Source: Chitinophagaceae bacterium (GTDB lineage: Bacteria > Bacteroidota > Bacteroidia > Chitinophagales > Chitinophagaceae). From it: a stretch of DNA of 8,621 nucleotides. This document shows, in pieces, positions 1 through 7,200 of the stretch; position 1 is the stretch's first letter, and each line of letters begins with the position of its first letter. The notes under the pieces were generated by a model, which did not search any database, was not told the origin of the DNA, and saw only the letters and a list, made by a program, of their open reading frames with translations. The stretch lies in assembly GCA_947481355.1 (NCBI GenBank), contig CANKGM010000071.1:1-8621 (forward strand), in the 5' to 3' direction. The position numbers and the translations under genes were made by a program.

Positions 1-906
1 GAATGGTATACTAAAATGGGAAGTATCGGAGGAGAAGTATTGGAAGGAATTCAAAGGAGTATTTCATTAGCTGAAGAAAAATACAAGGGTCTTGTTGTGG
101 CGAATGAAGGAAATAATTTTTCTGCAGGTGCAAATGTTGGTATGATATTTATGTTAGCCATTGAACAGGAGTTTGATGAATTGGATATGGCAATTCGCAT
201 GTTCCAAAATACCATGATGCGTGCACGCTATTCATCTATTCCTGTTGTAGTAGCTCCACATGCATTATCTCTTGGAGGTGCTTGCGAATTAAGCTTGCAT
301 TCAGATAAAATTTGTGCTGCAGCCGAAACATACATTGGTTTAGTCGAACTAGGTGTTGGTTTGATTCCTGGAGGTGGTGGTACCAAAGAATTTGTATTAA
401 GGGCTGCAGATGAAATGCACGATGATGAACCAGAAAACATTACCCTAAAGAACCGGTTTATTACTATTGCTACAGCGAAAGTTGCTACATCCGCTGCAGA
501 AGGTTTTGCTATGGGTATTTTGCGTAAAGGACATGATGAGGTAGTGATGAATCAAGACAGGCGTATTGGGGAGGCAAAAAAATCTGTTTTGGAATTGTAC
601 AATAGTGGGTATGTAATGCCATTACAAAGAAGTGATATAAAAGTGTTGGGAAGAAGTGGGCTAGGAGCCTTGCTTGCAGGGGTTCATGGCATGGAACAAG
701 GTGGCTATGCCACAGCACATGATGCATTAGTTGCACGAAAATTAGCCTATGTGATGTGTGGTGGTGATTTAAGTGAACCGACATTGGTGACCGAACAATA
801 TTTATTAGATTTAGAAAGAGAAGCCTTTTTAAGTCTATGCGGCGAAAGAAAAACACTTGAGCGAATACAAGGTGTTCTTAAGGGTGGAAAGCCGTTGCGT
901 AATTAA
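1..906 (+). CDS. 3-hydroxyacyl-CoA dehydrogenase/enoyl-CoA hydratase, FadN-like (3' part only)
   Basis: C-terminal 301 residues of a bifunctional fatty-acid beta-oxidation enzyme. The frame is open to the left edge, so the ATG at 16 is internal rather than the start; relatives are about 800 residues. The visible part is the crotonase-fold enoyl-CoA hydratase domain, which hydrates trans-2-enoyl-CoA. Numbering from the Met at 16, NFSAGAN (34-40) is the first oxyanion-hole segment and GGACEL (87-92) the second. Glu91 and Glu111 (in LVELGVGLIPGGGGT) match the two catalytic glutamates of classical crotonases. The hydratase at the C-terminal end implies the FadN order (dehydrogenase first), the reverse of E. 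coli FadB; the dehydrogenase half lies outside the window. A terminator follows, so no thiolase gene is co-transcribed downstream. The family call is firm; chain-length preference cannot be read from the sequence. Confidence 0.93.
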   Translation, partial: EWYTKMGSIGGEVLEGIQRSISLAEEKYKGLVVANEGNNFSAGANVGMIFMLAIEQEFDELDMAIRMFQNTMMRARYSSIPVVVAPHALSLGGACELSLHSDKICAAAETYIGLVELGVGLIPGGGGTKEFVLRAADEMHDDEPENITLKNRFITIATAKVATSAAEGFAMGILRKGHDEVVMNQDRRIGEAKKSVLELYNSGYVMPLQRSDIKVLGRSGLGALLAGVHGMEQGGYATAHDALVARKLAYVMCGGDLSEPTLVTEQYLLDLEREAFLSLCGERKTLERIQGVLKGGKPLRN

Positions 907-924
907 TAATAATAGTAAAGAAGT

Positions 925-959
925 AAAAATCCCTGTCTCAAATATGGTGGGGATTTTTT
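925..959 (+). terminator. Rho-independent terminator after the beta-oxidation gene
   Basis: A perfect 9-bp stem, AAAAATCCC (925-933) with GGGATTTTT (950-958), encloses a 16-nt loop and runs into a six-T tract at 954-959. It begins 18 nt after the TAA at 904-906. The stem is AT-rich with only three G:C pairs, so it may be moderate in strength. It separates the beta-oxidation gene from the next transcription unit. Confidence 0.7.
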
Positions 960-1000
960 GTTTTGTATTAAACAAAAAATTATTTTTTTCATTCCTCTAT

Positions 1001-1008
1001 TACTTTTG
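1001..1008 (+). promoter_or_regulatory. Bacteroidota-type -7 box upstream of the DUF3050 gene
   Basis: TACTTTTG matches the Bacteroidota primary-sigma -7 consensus TAnnTTTG exactly. It lies after the terminator at 925-959 and 18 nt before the ATG at 1027, which predicts a very short leader of roughly a dozen nucleotides. I see no good -33 TTTG at the usual spacing; that region is A/T-rich. The assignment rests on the -7 match and its position. Confidence 0.4.
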
Positions 1009-1026
1009 TGTTTCAATTTAATAAGC

Positions 1027-1797
1027 ATGGAAAACACATTCTTGAATGAACTTGAGTTGGAGGTTGCGGAGTTGAGGCATACGCTCGTTAATCACCCCGT
1101 TTACTCACATATTAAGACGGTTGAAGATCTAACTATTTTCATGGAAAGCCATGTATATGCAGTATGGGATTTTATGTCACTCCTAAAAGCACTTCAACTT
1201 AACCTGACCTGCGTTCGTATTCCATGGAGGCCAGTAGGTACTGCTTCTACACGATATCTAATTAATGAAATTGTTACTGGGGAAGAAAGCGATGTTGATC
1301 AAAACGGAAATCGATTAAGCCATTTTGAATTATACCTTAACGCTATGCATCAAGCTGGAGCCAACACAAGACTTGTTTCCTCTATGATTGATGATATAAG
1401 TAAAAATCTTCCGATTGAAGGAGTGTTGAATAATCACCCATTCTCACCAGCTGCTAAGCAATTTATGGAATTTACATTTCAAACCATAGCCACTGAGCAA
1501 CCACATTTGATGGCTACGGTATTCACCTTTGGTCGAGAAGATTTAATCCCTGATATGTTTATAAGCTTCATCAAAGAGCTTAAAAAACAGTTCCCTGATA
1601 AGGTAGATATATTCCAATATTATATTGAACGCCATATCGAAGTAGACGGTGGTCACCATGCTGAGCTTGCGCATCAAATGACGCTGGAACTATGTGGAAA
1701 TGACGCTTCAAAATGGAGATCGGCCACGGAATATGTTAAAAAAGCTCTTGAAGTTCGTATTGTCTTATGGGATGAAATACTTCATAAAATATCCTAG
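1027..1797 (+). CDS. DUF3050 family protein, heme-oxygenase-like fold, putative di-iron protein
   Basis: A 256-residue protein of unknown function. The N-terminal stretch (HPVYSHI at 23-29, FMESHVYAVWDFMSLLKALQ at 38-57) is characteristic of DUF3050, a family in the heme-oxygenase-like all-helical superfamily. I chose the ATG at 1027 because it fits the usual family length and follows an exact -7 box. An upstream TTG at 958 would add a hydrophobic leader but lies inside the preceding terminator. Glu101-x6-His108, Glu171, and His203-x3-Asp207-x2-His210 form a possible 3-His/3-carboxylate set like that of heme-oxygenase-like di-iron oxidases such as chlamydial CADD. No signal peptide is seen, so it is probably cytoplasmic. 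An ABC cassette starts 77 nt downstream; co-transcription is possible but unproven. Confidence is high for the family and moderate for di-iron binding; the substrate is unknown. Confidence 0.85.
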   Translation: MENTFLNELELEVAELRHTLVNHPVYSHIKTVEDLTIFMESHVYAVWDFMSLLKALQLNLTCVRIPWRPVGTASTRYLINEIVTGEESDVDQNGNRLSHFELYLNAMHQAGANTRLVSSMIDDISKNLPIEGVLNNHPFSPAAKQFMEFTFQTIATEQPHLMATVFTFGREDLIPDMFISFIKELKKQFPDKVDIFQYYIERHIEVDGGHHAELAHQMTLELCGNDASKWRSATEYVKKALEVRIVLWDEILHKIS

Positions 1798-1849
1798 TAT
1801 TGCCGCTCATAATATTATAGACTTGCTAACATTCTATTGTGTTAAATGA

Positions 1850-1864
1850 TTCTACCTTGTAGAA
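1850..1864. promoter_or_regulatory. Short dyad upstream of the ABC ATPase gene
   Basis: TTCTAC-CTT-GTAGAA is a perfect 6-bp inverted repeat with a 3-nt centre, ending 10 nt before the ATG at 1875. It contains TACCTTG, one T short of the TAnnTTTG -7 consensus. It could be an operator over a promoter, a small leader hairpin near the start codon, or chance in AT-rich DNA. Confidence 0.3.
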
Positions 1865-1874
1865 AATTAGCATA

Positions 1875-2768
1875 ATGCCTGTTCTAGAGATTAAAAATAT
1901 TGCTAAGTCATACGGGAAAATCAAAGCACTTGACGGTGTTTCTTTTGATGTACCTCCTGGATCTGTTTTTGGGATTCTTGGCCCCAATGGAAGTGGAAAA
2001 ACTACCTTGCTCAGTATTATTTTAGACGTACTACAATCCGATCAAGGAACATATACCTGGTTCGATGAAAAACCAACACATCTTCATCGTAAACGAATTG
2101 GTTCACTTCTTGAAACTCCTAACGTATATCATTATTTGACGGCTGTCCAGAATCTTCGTATTACGAAAAGTATCAGTGGACGGGGTTCTGAACAAGAAAT
2201 TGATGAGGTGCTTAAAAAGGTAAACTTACATGAACGTAAAAATAGTCGCTTTACCACCTATAGCCTTGGGATGAAGCAACGGCTCGCTATTGCTGGTGCT
2301 CTACTTGGAAGTCCATCTGTCTTAGTTTTGGATGAACCCACAAATGGATTAGATCCTGTTGGTATCGCTGAAATCAGGGAGTTAATTAAAGAGCTCGCTA
2401 CGCAAGGCCATACTGTTATCATGGCAAGTCATTTACTAGATGAAGTAGAAAAAGTATGTGATCATGTTGCTATCTTGAAGAAAGGTAAACTTTTAGCACA
2501 TGGCCGTGTTGATGATGTTCTTTCTGATGAAGAATGTTTTCTGCTTAGCGCTCAGCATATGCCTGAACTTCGGGCTGCAATAAGTCTATTTCCAGATATC
2601 TTGAGAATTTTGGATACGCCTGATGGCATTGAATGCTATTTTCATAAGTCTACAACAACCTCATTGCGAATCAATGAATTTTGTTTTGAAAAAAGCATCG
2701 TCCTAAGCCAATTGTACAACAAGAAAAAAAGACTCGAAGAAAAATTTTTCGAGCTAACCAATGATTAA
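1875..2768 (+). CDS. ABC transporter ATP-binding protein, BcrA-like
   Basis: A 297-residue nucleotide-binding subunit of an ABC-2 type transporter, acting at the inner face of the cytoplasmic membrane. Motifs in order: Walker A GPNGSGKTT (36-44), a Q-loop position occupied by Glu80 (LLETPN), signature YSLGMKQ (129-135) in place of LSGGQ, Walker B VLVLDEPTNGLDP (149-161) with Asp153 and catalytic Glu154, and the H-loop His186 (MASHLLDEVE). The SLGMKQ signature and the Q-to-E Q-loop are usual in the BcrA/bacitracin-efflux-like branch, so the protein should be active. Residues after about 225 form a family-variable tail. The permease gene begins 26 nt downstream. The substrate is unknown; peptide or lipid export or antibiotic resistance are typical of the branch. 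No Shine-Dalgarno sequence is visible at the start. Confidence 0.93.
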   Translation: MPVLEIKNIAKSYGKIKALDGVSFDVPPGSVFGILGPNGSGKTTLLSIILDVLQSDQGTYTWFDEKPTHLHRKRIGSLLETPNVYHYLTAVQNLRITKSISGRGSEQEIDEVLKKVNLHERKNSRFTTYSLGMKQRLAIAGALLGSPSVLVLDEPTNGLDPVGIAEIRELIKELATQGHTVIMASHLLDEVEKVCDHVAILKKGKLLAHGRVDDVLSDEECFLLSAQHMPELRAAISLFPDILRILDTPDGIECYFHKSTTTSLRINEFCFEKSIVLSQLYNKKKRLEEKFFELTND

Positions 2769-2794
2769 CCCAGTATCTCATTAATTTAATTTCA

Positions 2795-3628
2795 ATGTTC
2801 AAAAATATCCTACAAACAGAATGGCTAAAAGTAAAAAATTACAGGGCATTTTGGCTGCTCATGTCTGTCACAGCTATTTCTTATCCCGGAATAAATTCAA
2901 TTGTATACTTTTCCTATGATGATATTACAAAAGGTAAAACACAGGGTGGAGCGATTGCCAAAATGATATTGGGGAACCCTTTCAACTTCCCAGAAACTTT
3001 TCATACTACAGCCTACCTCAGTTCTTTTTTTACGTTCATCCCGGCTATTGTTGTAATAATGTTGATTACAAATGAGTATACGTTCAAAACACATCGACAA
3101 AATATCATCGATGGTTGGCAAAAGAAAACATTCATCTGGGGAAAGTTCATCAGTGTTGCATTGGTGACGCTTATTGTTACATTGTTTTACATGCTAGTTG
3201 CTATTACCCTAGGTATTTTAGCCACAAAGACGTACACTTTATCAGTCATATTTGGTGAATCAAAATATATCTTCTTATTTGCTTTTCAAGTATTTAATCA
3301 ATTGTCTATTGCCTTCCTAATTGGACTCCTTATTAGAAAAGCATTTATAGCGTATGGTATTTTTATTTTTTATTCTTTCATTGTAGAAAATATTGTTGTT
3401 GCCTTTTTAAAATTGAAAGCAGTAAAATATGGTCAAGACTTCGGGAGATTTCTTCCTATGGAAATATCTGATCGTATGATTCCTGTTCCTGCTTTTATAG
3501 GTAAATTTGATGAAGCGGGATATAAAGCTGCTAATGCAGCTATTAGCAGGCATTGTATATACACGTTAGGACTTTCTATATTGATCTGGGTGTTATCATT
3601 TATTATATTTAAAAAACGTGATTTGTGA
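2795..3628 (+). CDS. ABC-2 type transporter permease
   Basis: A 277-residue integral membrane protein, the presumed partner of the upstream ATPase. A cytoplasmic N-terminus (MFKNILQTEWLKVKNYRAFW, 1-20) with the charged coupling-helix look of ABC-2 permeases precedes six likely membrane segments at about 21-39, 73-92, 117-142, 158-180, 183-205 and 253-272. The segment TNEYTFKTHRQNIIDG (92-107) after the second helix matches the NEY..T.RQN.IDG motif common in this family. The loop at 206-250 is probably periplasmic or amphipathic. The stop codon overlaps the next ATG (TGATG), which suggests translational coupling. ABC-2 permeases usually act as dimers with two ATPases, and a single permease gene here fits a homodimer. 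The substrate cannot be read from the sequence. Confidence 0.9.
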   Translation: MFKNILQTEWLKVKNYRAFWLLMSVTAISYPGINSIVYFSYDDITKGKTQGGAIAKMILGNPFNFPETFHTTAYLSSFFTFIPAIVVIMLITNEYTFKTHRQNIIDGWQKKTFIWGKFISVALVTLIVTLFYMLVAITLGILATKTYTLSVIFGESKYIFLFAFQVFNQLSIAFLIGLLIRKAFIAYGIFIFYSFIVENIVVAFLKLKAVKYGQDFGRFLPMEISDRMIPVPAFIGKFDEAGYKAANAAISRHCIYTLGLSILIWVLSFIIFKKRDL

Positions 3629-4158
3629 TGTTTAAAAATTTTATCCTTTTAAGTACACTTTTTGTAGTGGTCCTTTTTAATGCTAAAGAATGTCAGGCTC
3701 AATCTGTTCAAACATCAATTAGAGCTGCCGCAATGGAAATGGGTAAAGCACTCGTTGGAAAAAATAGTGAAGTTTTTCTGAGTTATATGCATCCAACTAT
3801 GATTACCCTTGCTGGAGGAAAGTCACAGTTGAAAGTCATTACAGATTCGGCGCTAACGGTTTTTGAAAAATTTGGTGGTCGTATCAGTAAGATAAATTAC
3901 GGAACACCATCTGATGTGATTACATATAAAAATATGCTGCAGGCTGTTTTGCCGCAGTCAACCTACTTAACTAGTCTATTAGGGGATGTTGAATTCTCTT
4001 CAAGCCTGATTGCTATTTCTACCGATAAAGGCACAACTTGGAAGTTTATTGATACGAATCTATTTGGGATTCGTAAAGTGAAAGAAGTTATGCCAGATAT
4101 TAGTTCAGAACTCAAAATTCCAAAAGCAGCTCCCCCAAAATTTAGTCCTGCTGAATAG
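3628..4158 (+). CDS. Small secreted protein of unknown function, coupled to the ABC permease gene
   Basis: A 176-residue protein. I chose the ATG at 3628, which shares one base with the permease stop (TGATG); the GTG three bases upstream is unlikely. Residues 1-24 form a signal peptide: Lys3, a hydrophobic core at 5-18 and a likely cut after Ala24 (ECQA|QS). There is no lipobox, so it is probably periplasmic or secreted. The mature part has an N-terminal helix (MEMGKALVGKNSEVFLSYMHP, 36-56) and a beta-rich middle, reminiscent of NTF2/SnoaL-like folds; that is a fold guess. I recall similar uncharacterised proteins in Bacteroidota ending in a conserved pattern like ISTD.G..W.F.DT (130-143). 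The segment 131-138 fits the Asp-box pattern SxDxGxTW. The tail (161-173) is Pro/Lys-rich. Overlap with the permease suggests a role with the transporter. Confidence 0.8.
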   Translation: MFKNFILLSTLFVVVLFNAKECQAQSVQTSIRAAAMEMGKALVGKNSEVFLSYMHPTMITLAGGKSQLKVITDSALTVFEKFGGRISKINYGTPSDVITYKNMLQAVLPQSTYLTSLLGDVEFSSSLIAISTDKGTTWKFIDTNLFGIRKVKEVMPDISSELKIPKAAPPKFSPAE

Positions 4159-4161
4159 CTT

Positions 4162-4178
4162 AATTTGACTATCAAATT
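4162..4178. promoter_or_regulatory. AT-rich hairpin just after the secreted-protein gene
   Basis: AATTTGA-CTA-TCAAATT is a perfect 7-bp inverted repeat with a 3-nt loop, starting 3 nt after the stop codon at 4156-4158. It has no following T-tract and only one G:C pair per arm-half, so it is a weak terminator at best. It may protect the 3' end of the ABC-operon mRNA or be an operator for the next gene. Confidence 0.3.
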
Positions 4179-4207
4179 CCTGATATCCCTTTGGGTAGTG
4201 AATCTGC

Positions 4208-4239
4208 TTGTTTTAGTCAATTTTTTTTACATACTTTTA
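4208..4239 (+). promoter_or_regulatory. Possible promoter for the propeller-protein gene
   Basis: TACTTTTA at 4232-4239 matches five of the six defined bases of the Bacteroidota -7 box TAnnTTTG. A TTG at 4208-4210 lies 21 nt upstream, where a -33 element is expected. The predicted transcript would have a leader of about 14 nt before the ATG at 4260. The match is imperfect in a T-rich stretch, so this is tentative. Confidence 0.22.
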
Positions 4240-4259
4240 GATATCCCAAATCAATACAC

Positions 4260-7200
4260 ATGAAGTCTATTTTCATTCTTTTACTATCAATGTCTATTTG
4301 CTTTTCAACTACTGCTCAAAAAAAGAAAGTAAATTCAACATCAACTGATCATGCTGTTTTGTATGACACAAGTTTGCTTAAAAATGTAAACTATCGATTA
4401 CTCGGACCGTTCCGTGGTGGTAGGAGTGGTGCAGTAGCGGGTAGTTATGTAAATAAGAATACATTCTATTTCGGTTCTACAGGAGGTGGAGTATGGAAGT
4501 CAATGGATGCAGGTAGCAACTGGAAAAACATTTCTGATAAATATTTTGGGTCAACTATTGGCTCAATCGCCGTAGCACCTTCAGATGATAACGTCCTATA
4601 TGTTGGGGAAGGCGAAAACACCATGCGTGGAAACGTATCTGATGGTTTGGGTGGTATGTGGCGTAGTGATGACGGGGGTAAAACATGGCGTAATCTCGGA
4701 ATGAAAGATTGCCGTCACATCACAAACATCATTATTCATCCTAAGAATCCTAATATAGTTTGGGCAGGTGTCATGGGCCATTTGTTTGGACCTCATCAAG
4801 ATAGAGGCATTTATAAATCAATCGATGGTGGTAAATCTTGGAAAAAAGTATTGTATGTCAATGACCAAACAGGTTGTAGCGATTTAGTGATGGAGCAGGG
4901 TAATCCTAATGTGCTCTATGCCGGTACATGGCGTGTTATCCGCACTCCCTATAGTCTAGAAAGTGGTGGGGATGGTAGTGGTTTATGGAAAAGTGTTGAT
5001 GGTGGTGATAACTGGACAAACATTTCATCTTCTAAAGGCCTTCCAAAAGGAACTTGGGGTATTGTTGGTGTCGCCATTGCTCCTTCTAATACAGATAAAA
5101 TATATGCTATTATTGAGAATGCAAAAGGTGGATTATTTATGAGTGCGGATGGCGGACAAACTTGGAATTTACAAAGTGGAGATAATAACATCCGCCAACG
5201 TGCATGGTATTATTCTAAAGTTTTTGTGGATCCTAAAAATGAAAATGTAGTCTACTGCCCTAATGTAAGCTTTATGAAAAGTATGGACGGTGGAAAGTCC
5301 TTTCAAGCATTGGAAACACCTCATGGAGATCATCATGATTTGTGGATAGATCCAGAAGATGGTCATCGTATGATTGTTGCTGATGACGGAGGTGCTCAAA
5401 TTAGTTTTGATGAAGCAAATTCATGGAGCTCTTATACAAATCAGCCAACTTCTCAAATATATCGTGTAAGTACTGATAATTCATTTCCTTATAGAGTATT
5501 AGGTGCACAGCAAGATAATTCAACAATCCGCATAAAGTCTGCCACGTACGGCTCATTTATTACAGAGAAAGATTGGGATGTTACGGCAGGTGCTGAAAGC
5601 GGTTATGTTGTGGCTGATCCGTTGAATCCAGACGTTGTATATGGTGGAAACTATGGAGGATACTTATCAAGATTAGATCATCGTACCGGCGAGAATAGAG
5701 CTGTCTCTGTATGGCCTGATAATCCAATCGGAGCTGGTGCAGACATTCAGAAATATCGTTTCCAGTGGAACTTCCCCATTTTCTTCTCTCCGCATAATCC
5801 AAAAAGATTGTACTGCGCAGGTAATGCCTTGTTTGTAACAGAAAACGAAGGCGCAAGCTGGGAACAAATTTCACCAGATCTAACCACTGATGATAAGTCG
5901 AAGCAGGTATCAAGCGGTGGACCAATCACTAAAGACAATACATCAGTGGAATATTATTGTACCATTTTTACAGCAACAGAAAGTCCACTTGAAAAAGATT
6001 TACTCTGGACAGGTTCAGATGATGGATTGGTGAATATAAGTCGAGATGGTGGCAAGCACTGGACTAATGTAACACCAAAGGATTGTCCCAAATGGATGAT
6101 GTGGAATACAATTGAGGTTGATCCATTTAAAAAAGGATCTGCTTATTTTGTAGGCACACGTTATAAGTTGGATGACTTTACTCCTTATATCTATAAGACA
6201 GAAGACTACGGACAAACATGGAAGTTAATAACCAATGGTATTAACTCGCTTCATTTTACCAGAACACTTCGTGCTGATAAGAAGAGGCCTGGCTTATTGT
6301 ATGGAGGAACGGAATATGGCATGTATATCAGTTATAATGATGGGGCAAATTGGGAGTCGTTCCAATTAAACTTACCTATTGTTTCTATTACTGACTTAAC
6401 TATCAAGAACAATGATTTAGTCGTTGCTACACAAGGACGTGCCTTTTGGATTATAGATGACCTTTCATTGATTCAACAAATGGATCTATCAGTGAAGTCA
6501 AAGCCATTGCATGTTTTTACTGCTAATCCTTCATACCGAATGTCTTCTATGTCAAGCAGATGGGCAATGATGTTTGGTAAGCCAGCTAATGCTGCAATGA
6601 ATCCTAAAAAAGGAGCCGTTATTAATTTTTATGCTACGAATGTTTCTGATTCAAGTACTGGATCAATTACTGTTTTTGATAAAAATAAAAAGCAGGTCAG
6701 TCGATTTGCTACAGAAAGTACTACTAAGCCGTTAACGTTGGTCAAGGGTGCTAATCAGTTTGTATGGGATCTTCAATATCCTGCTTGTGAAGCCCTTGAG
6801 GATCTTATTTTATGGAATGGAGCTCCAGGTGCTGTGACGACTAGTCCAGGCAATTATACAGCAGTTATTCGAGTAGATAAAGATTCTGTTGAATTACCTT
6901 TTACTATTCTTCCTGATCCTAATTACGTATGCAGTCAAGAAGATTACGAAAAGCAACAAGCTTTTTTATTGCAAGTACAAGTTAAGTTTAATGAAGTGAT
7001 GAAAGGCATTAAGGACATCCGTCTTGCAAAACAACAGATGAATGATTTTGTCGCAAAACAGGATACTGCCTGTCCAGCCGATATTAGAAAAATGGCAGAT
7101 AGCCTTTCTTTAGCGCTTACATCGATTGAAGAAAAATTACACCAAACAAAAGCGAAGAGTGGACAAGATGTATTGAATTACCCAATTCGTCTAGATGACA

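Noticed and set aside
958..1026. TTG-initiated N-terminal extension of the DUF3050 protein resembling a signal peptide (hydrophobic IIFFIPLLLLCF).
   Set aside because: The TTG lies in the T-tract of the preceding terminator, and the -7 box at 1001-1008 is inside the extension. The family length fits the ATG at 1027. AT-rich DNA readily translates into Phe, Ile and Leu.
1809..1818. Palindrome ATAATATTAT after the DUF3050 gene as a terminator.
   Set aside because: It is made only of A/T pairs with no T-tract, so it would not form a stable hairpin.
1977..2280. Possible loss of function in the ABC ATPase because of Glu80 at the Q-loop and SLGMKQ instead of LSGGQ.
   Set aside because: Both variants are normal in the BcrA-like branch, and Walker A, Walker B, the catalytic Glu and the H-loop His are intact.
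3625..3627. GTG start for the small secreted protein.
   Set aside because: The ATG directly after it (3628) is the better start and forms the usual TGATG overlap.
2795..3642. Shared MFKN start in the permease and the following secreted protein as evidence of duplication.
   Set aside because: Similarity ends after four residues and the proteins are otherwise unrelated.
4182..4247. Direct repeat GATATCCC (4182-4189 and 4240-4247), with TTTGGG/CCCAAA inverted matches, upstream of the propeller gene.
   Set aside because: Eight-base matches in about 100 nt of AT-rich DNA are only weakly notable, and no further copies support a binding-site array.
4191..4259. TTG-initiated extension of the propeller protein.
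   Set aside because: It would place 23 residues before a textbook signal peptide that starts at the ATG at 4260.
5581..5925. 114-codon open frame on the minus strand inside the propeller gene, and similar minus-strand frames at 228-440, 509-856 and 4949-5191.
   Set aside because: All lie wholly opposite well-supported coding sequence, have no recognisable protein features, and their composition is that of antisense translation.
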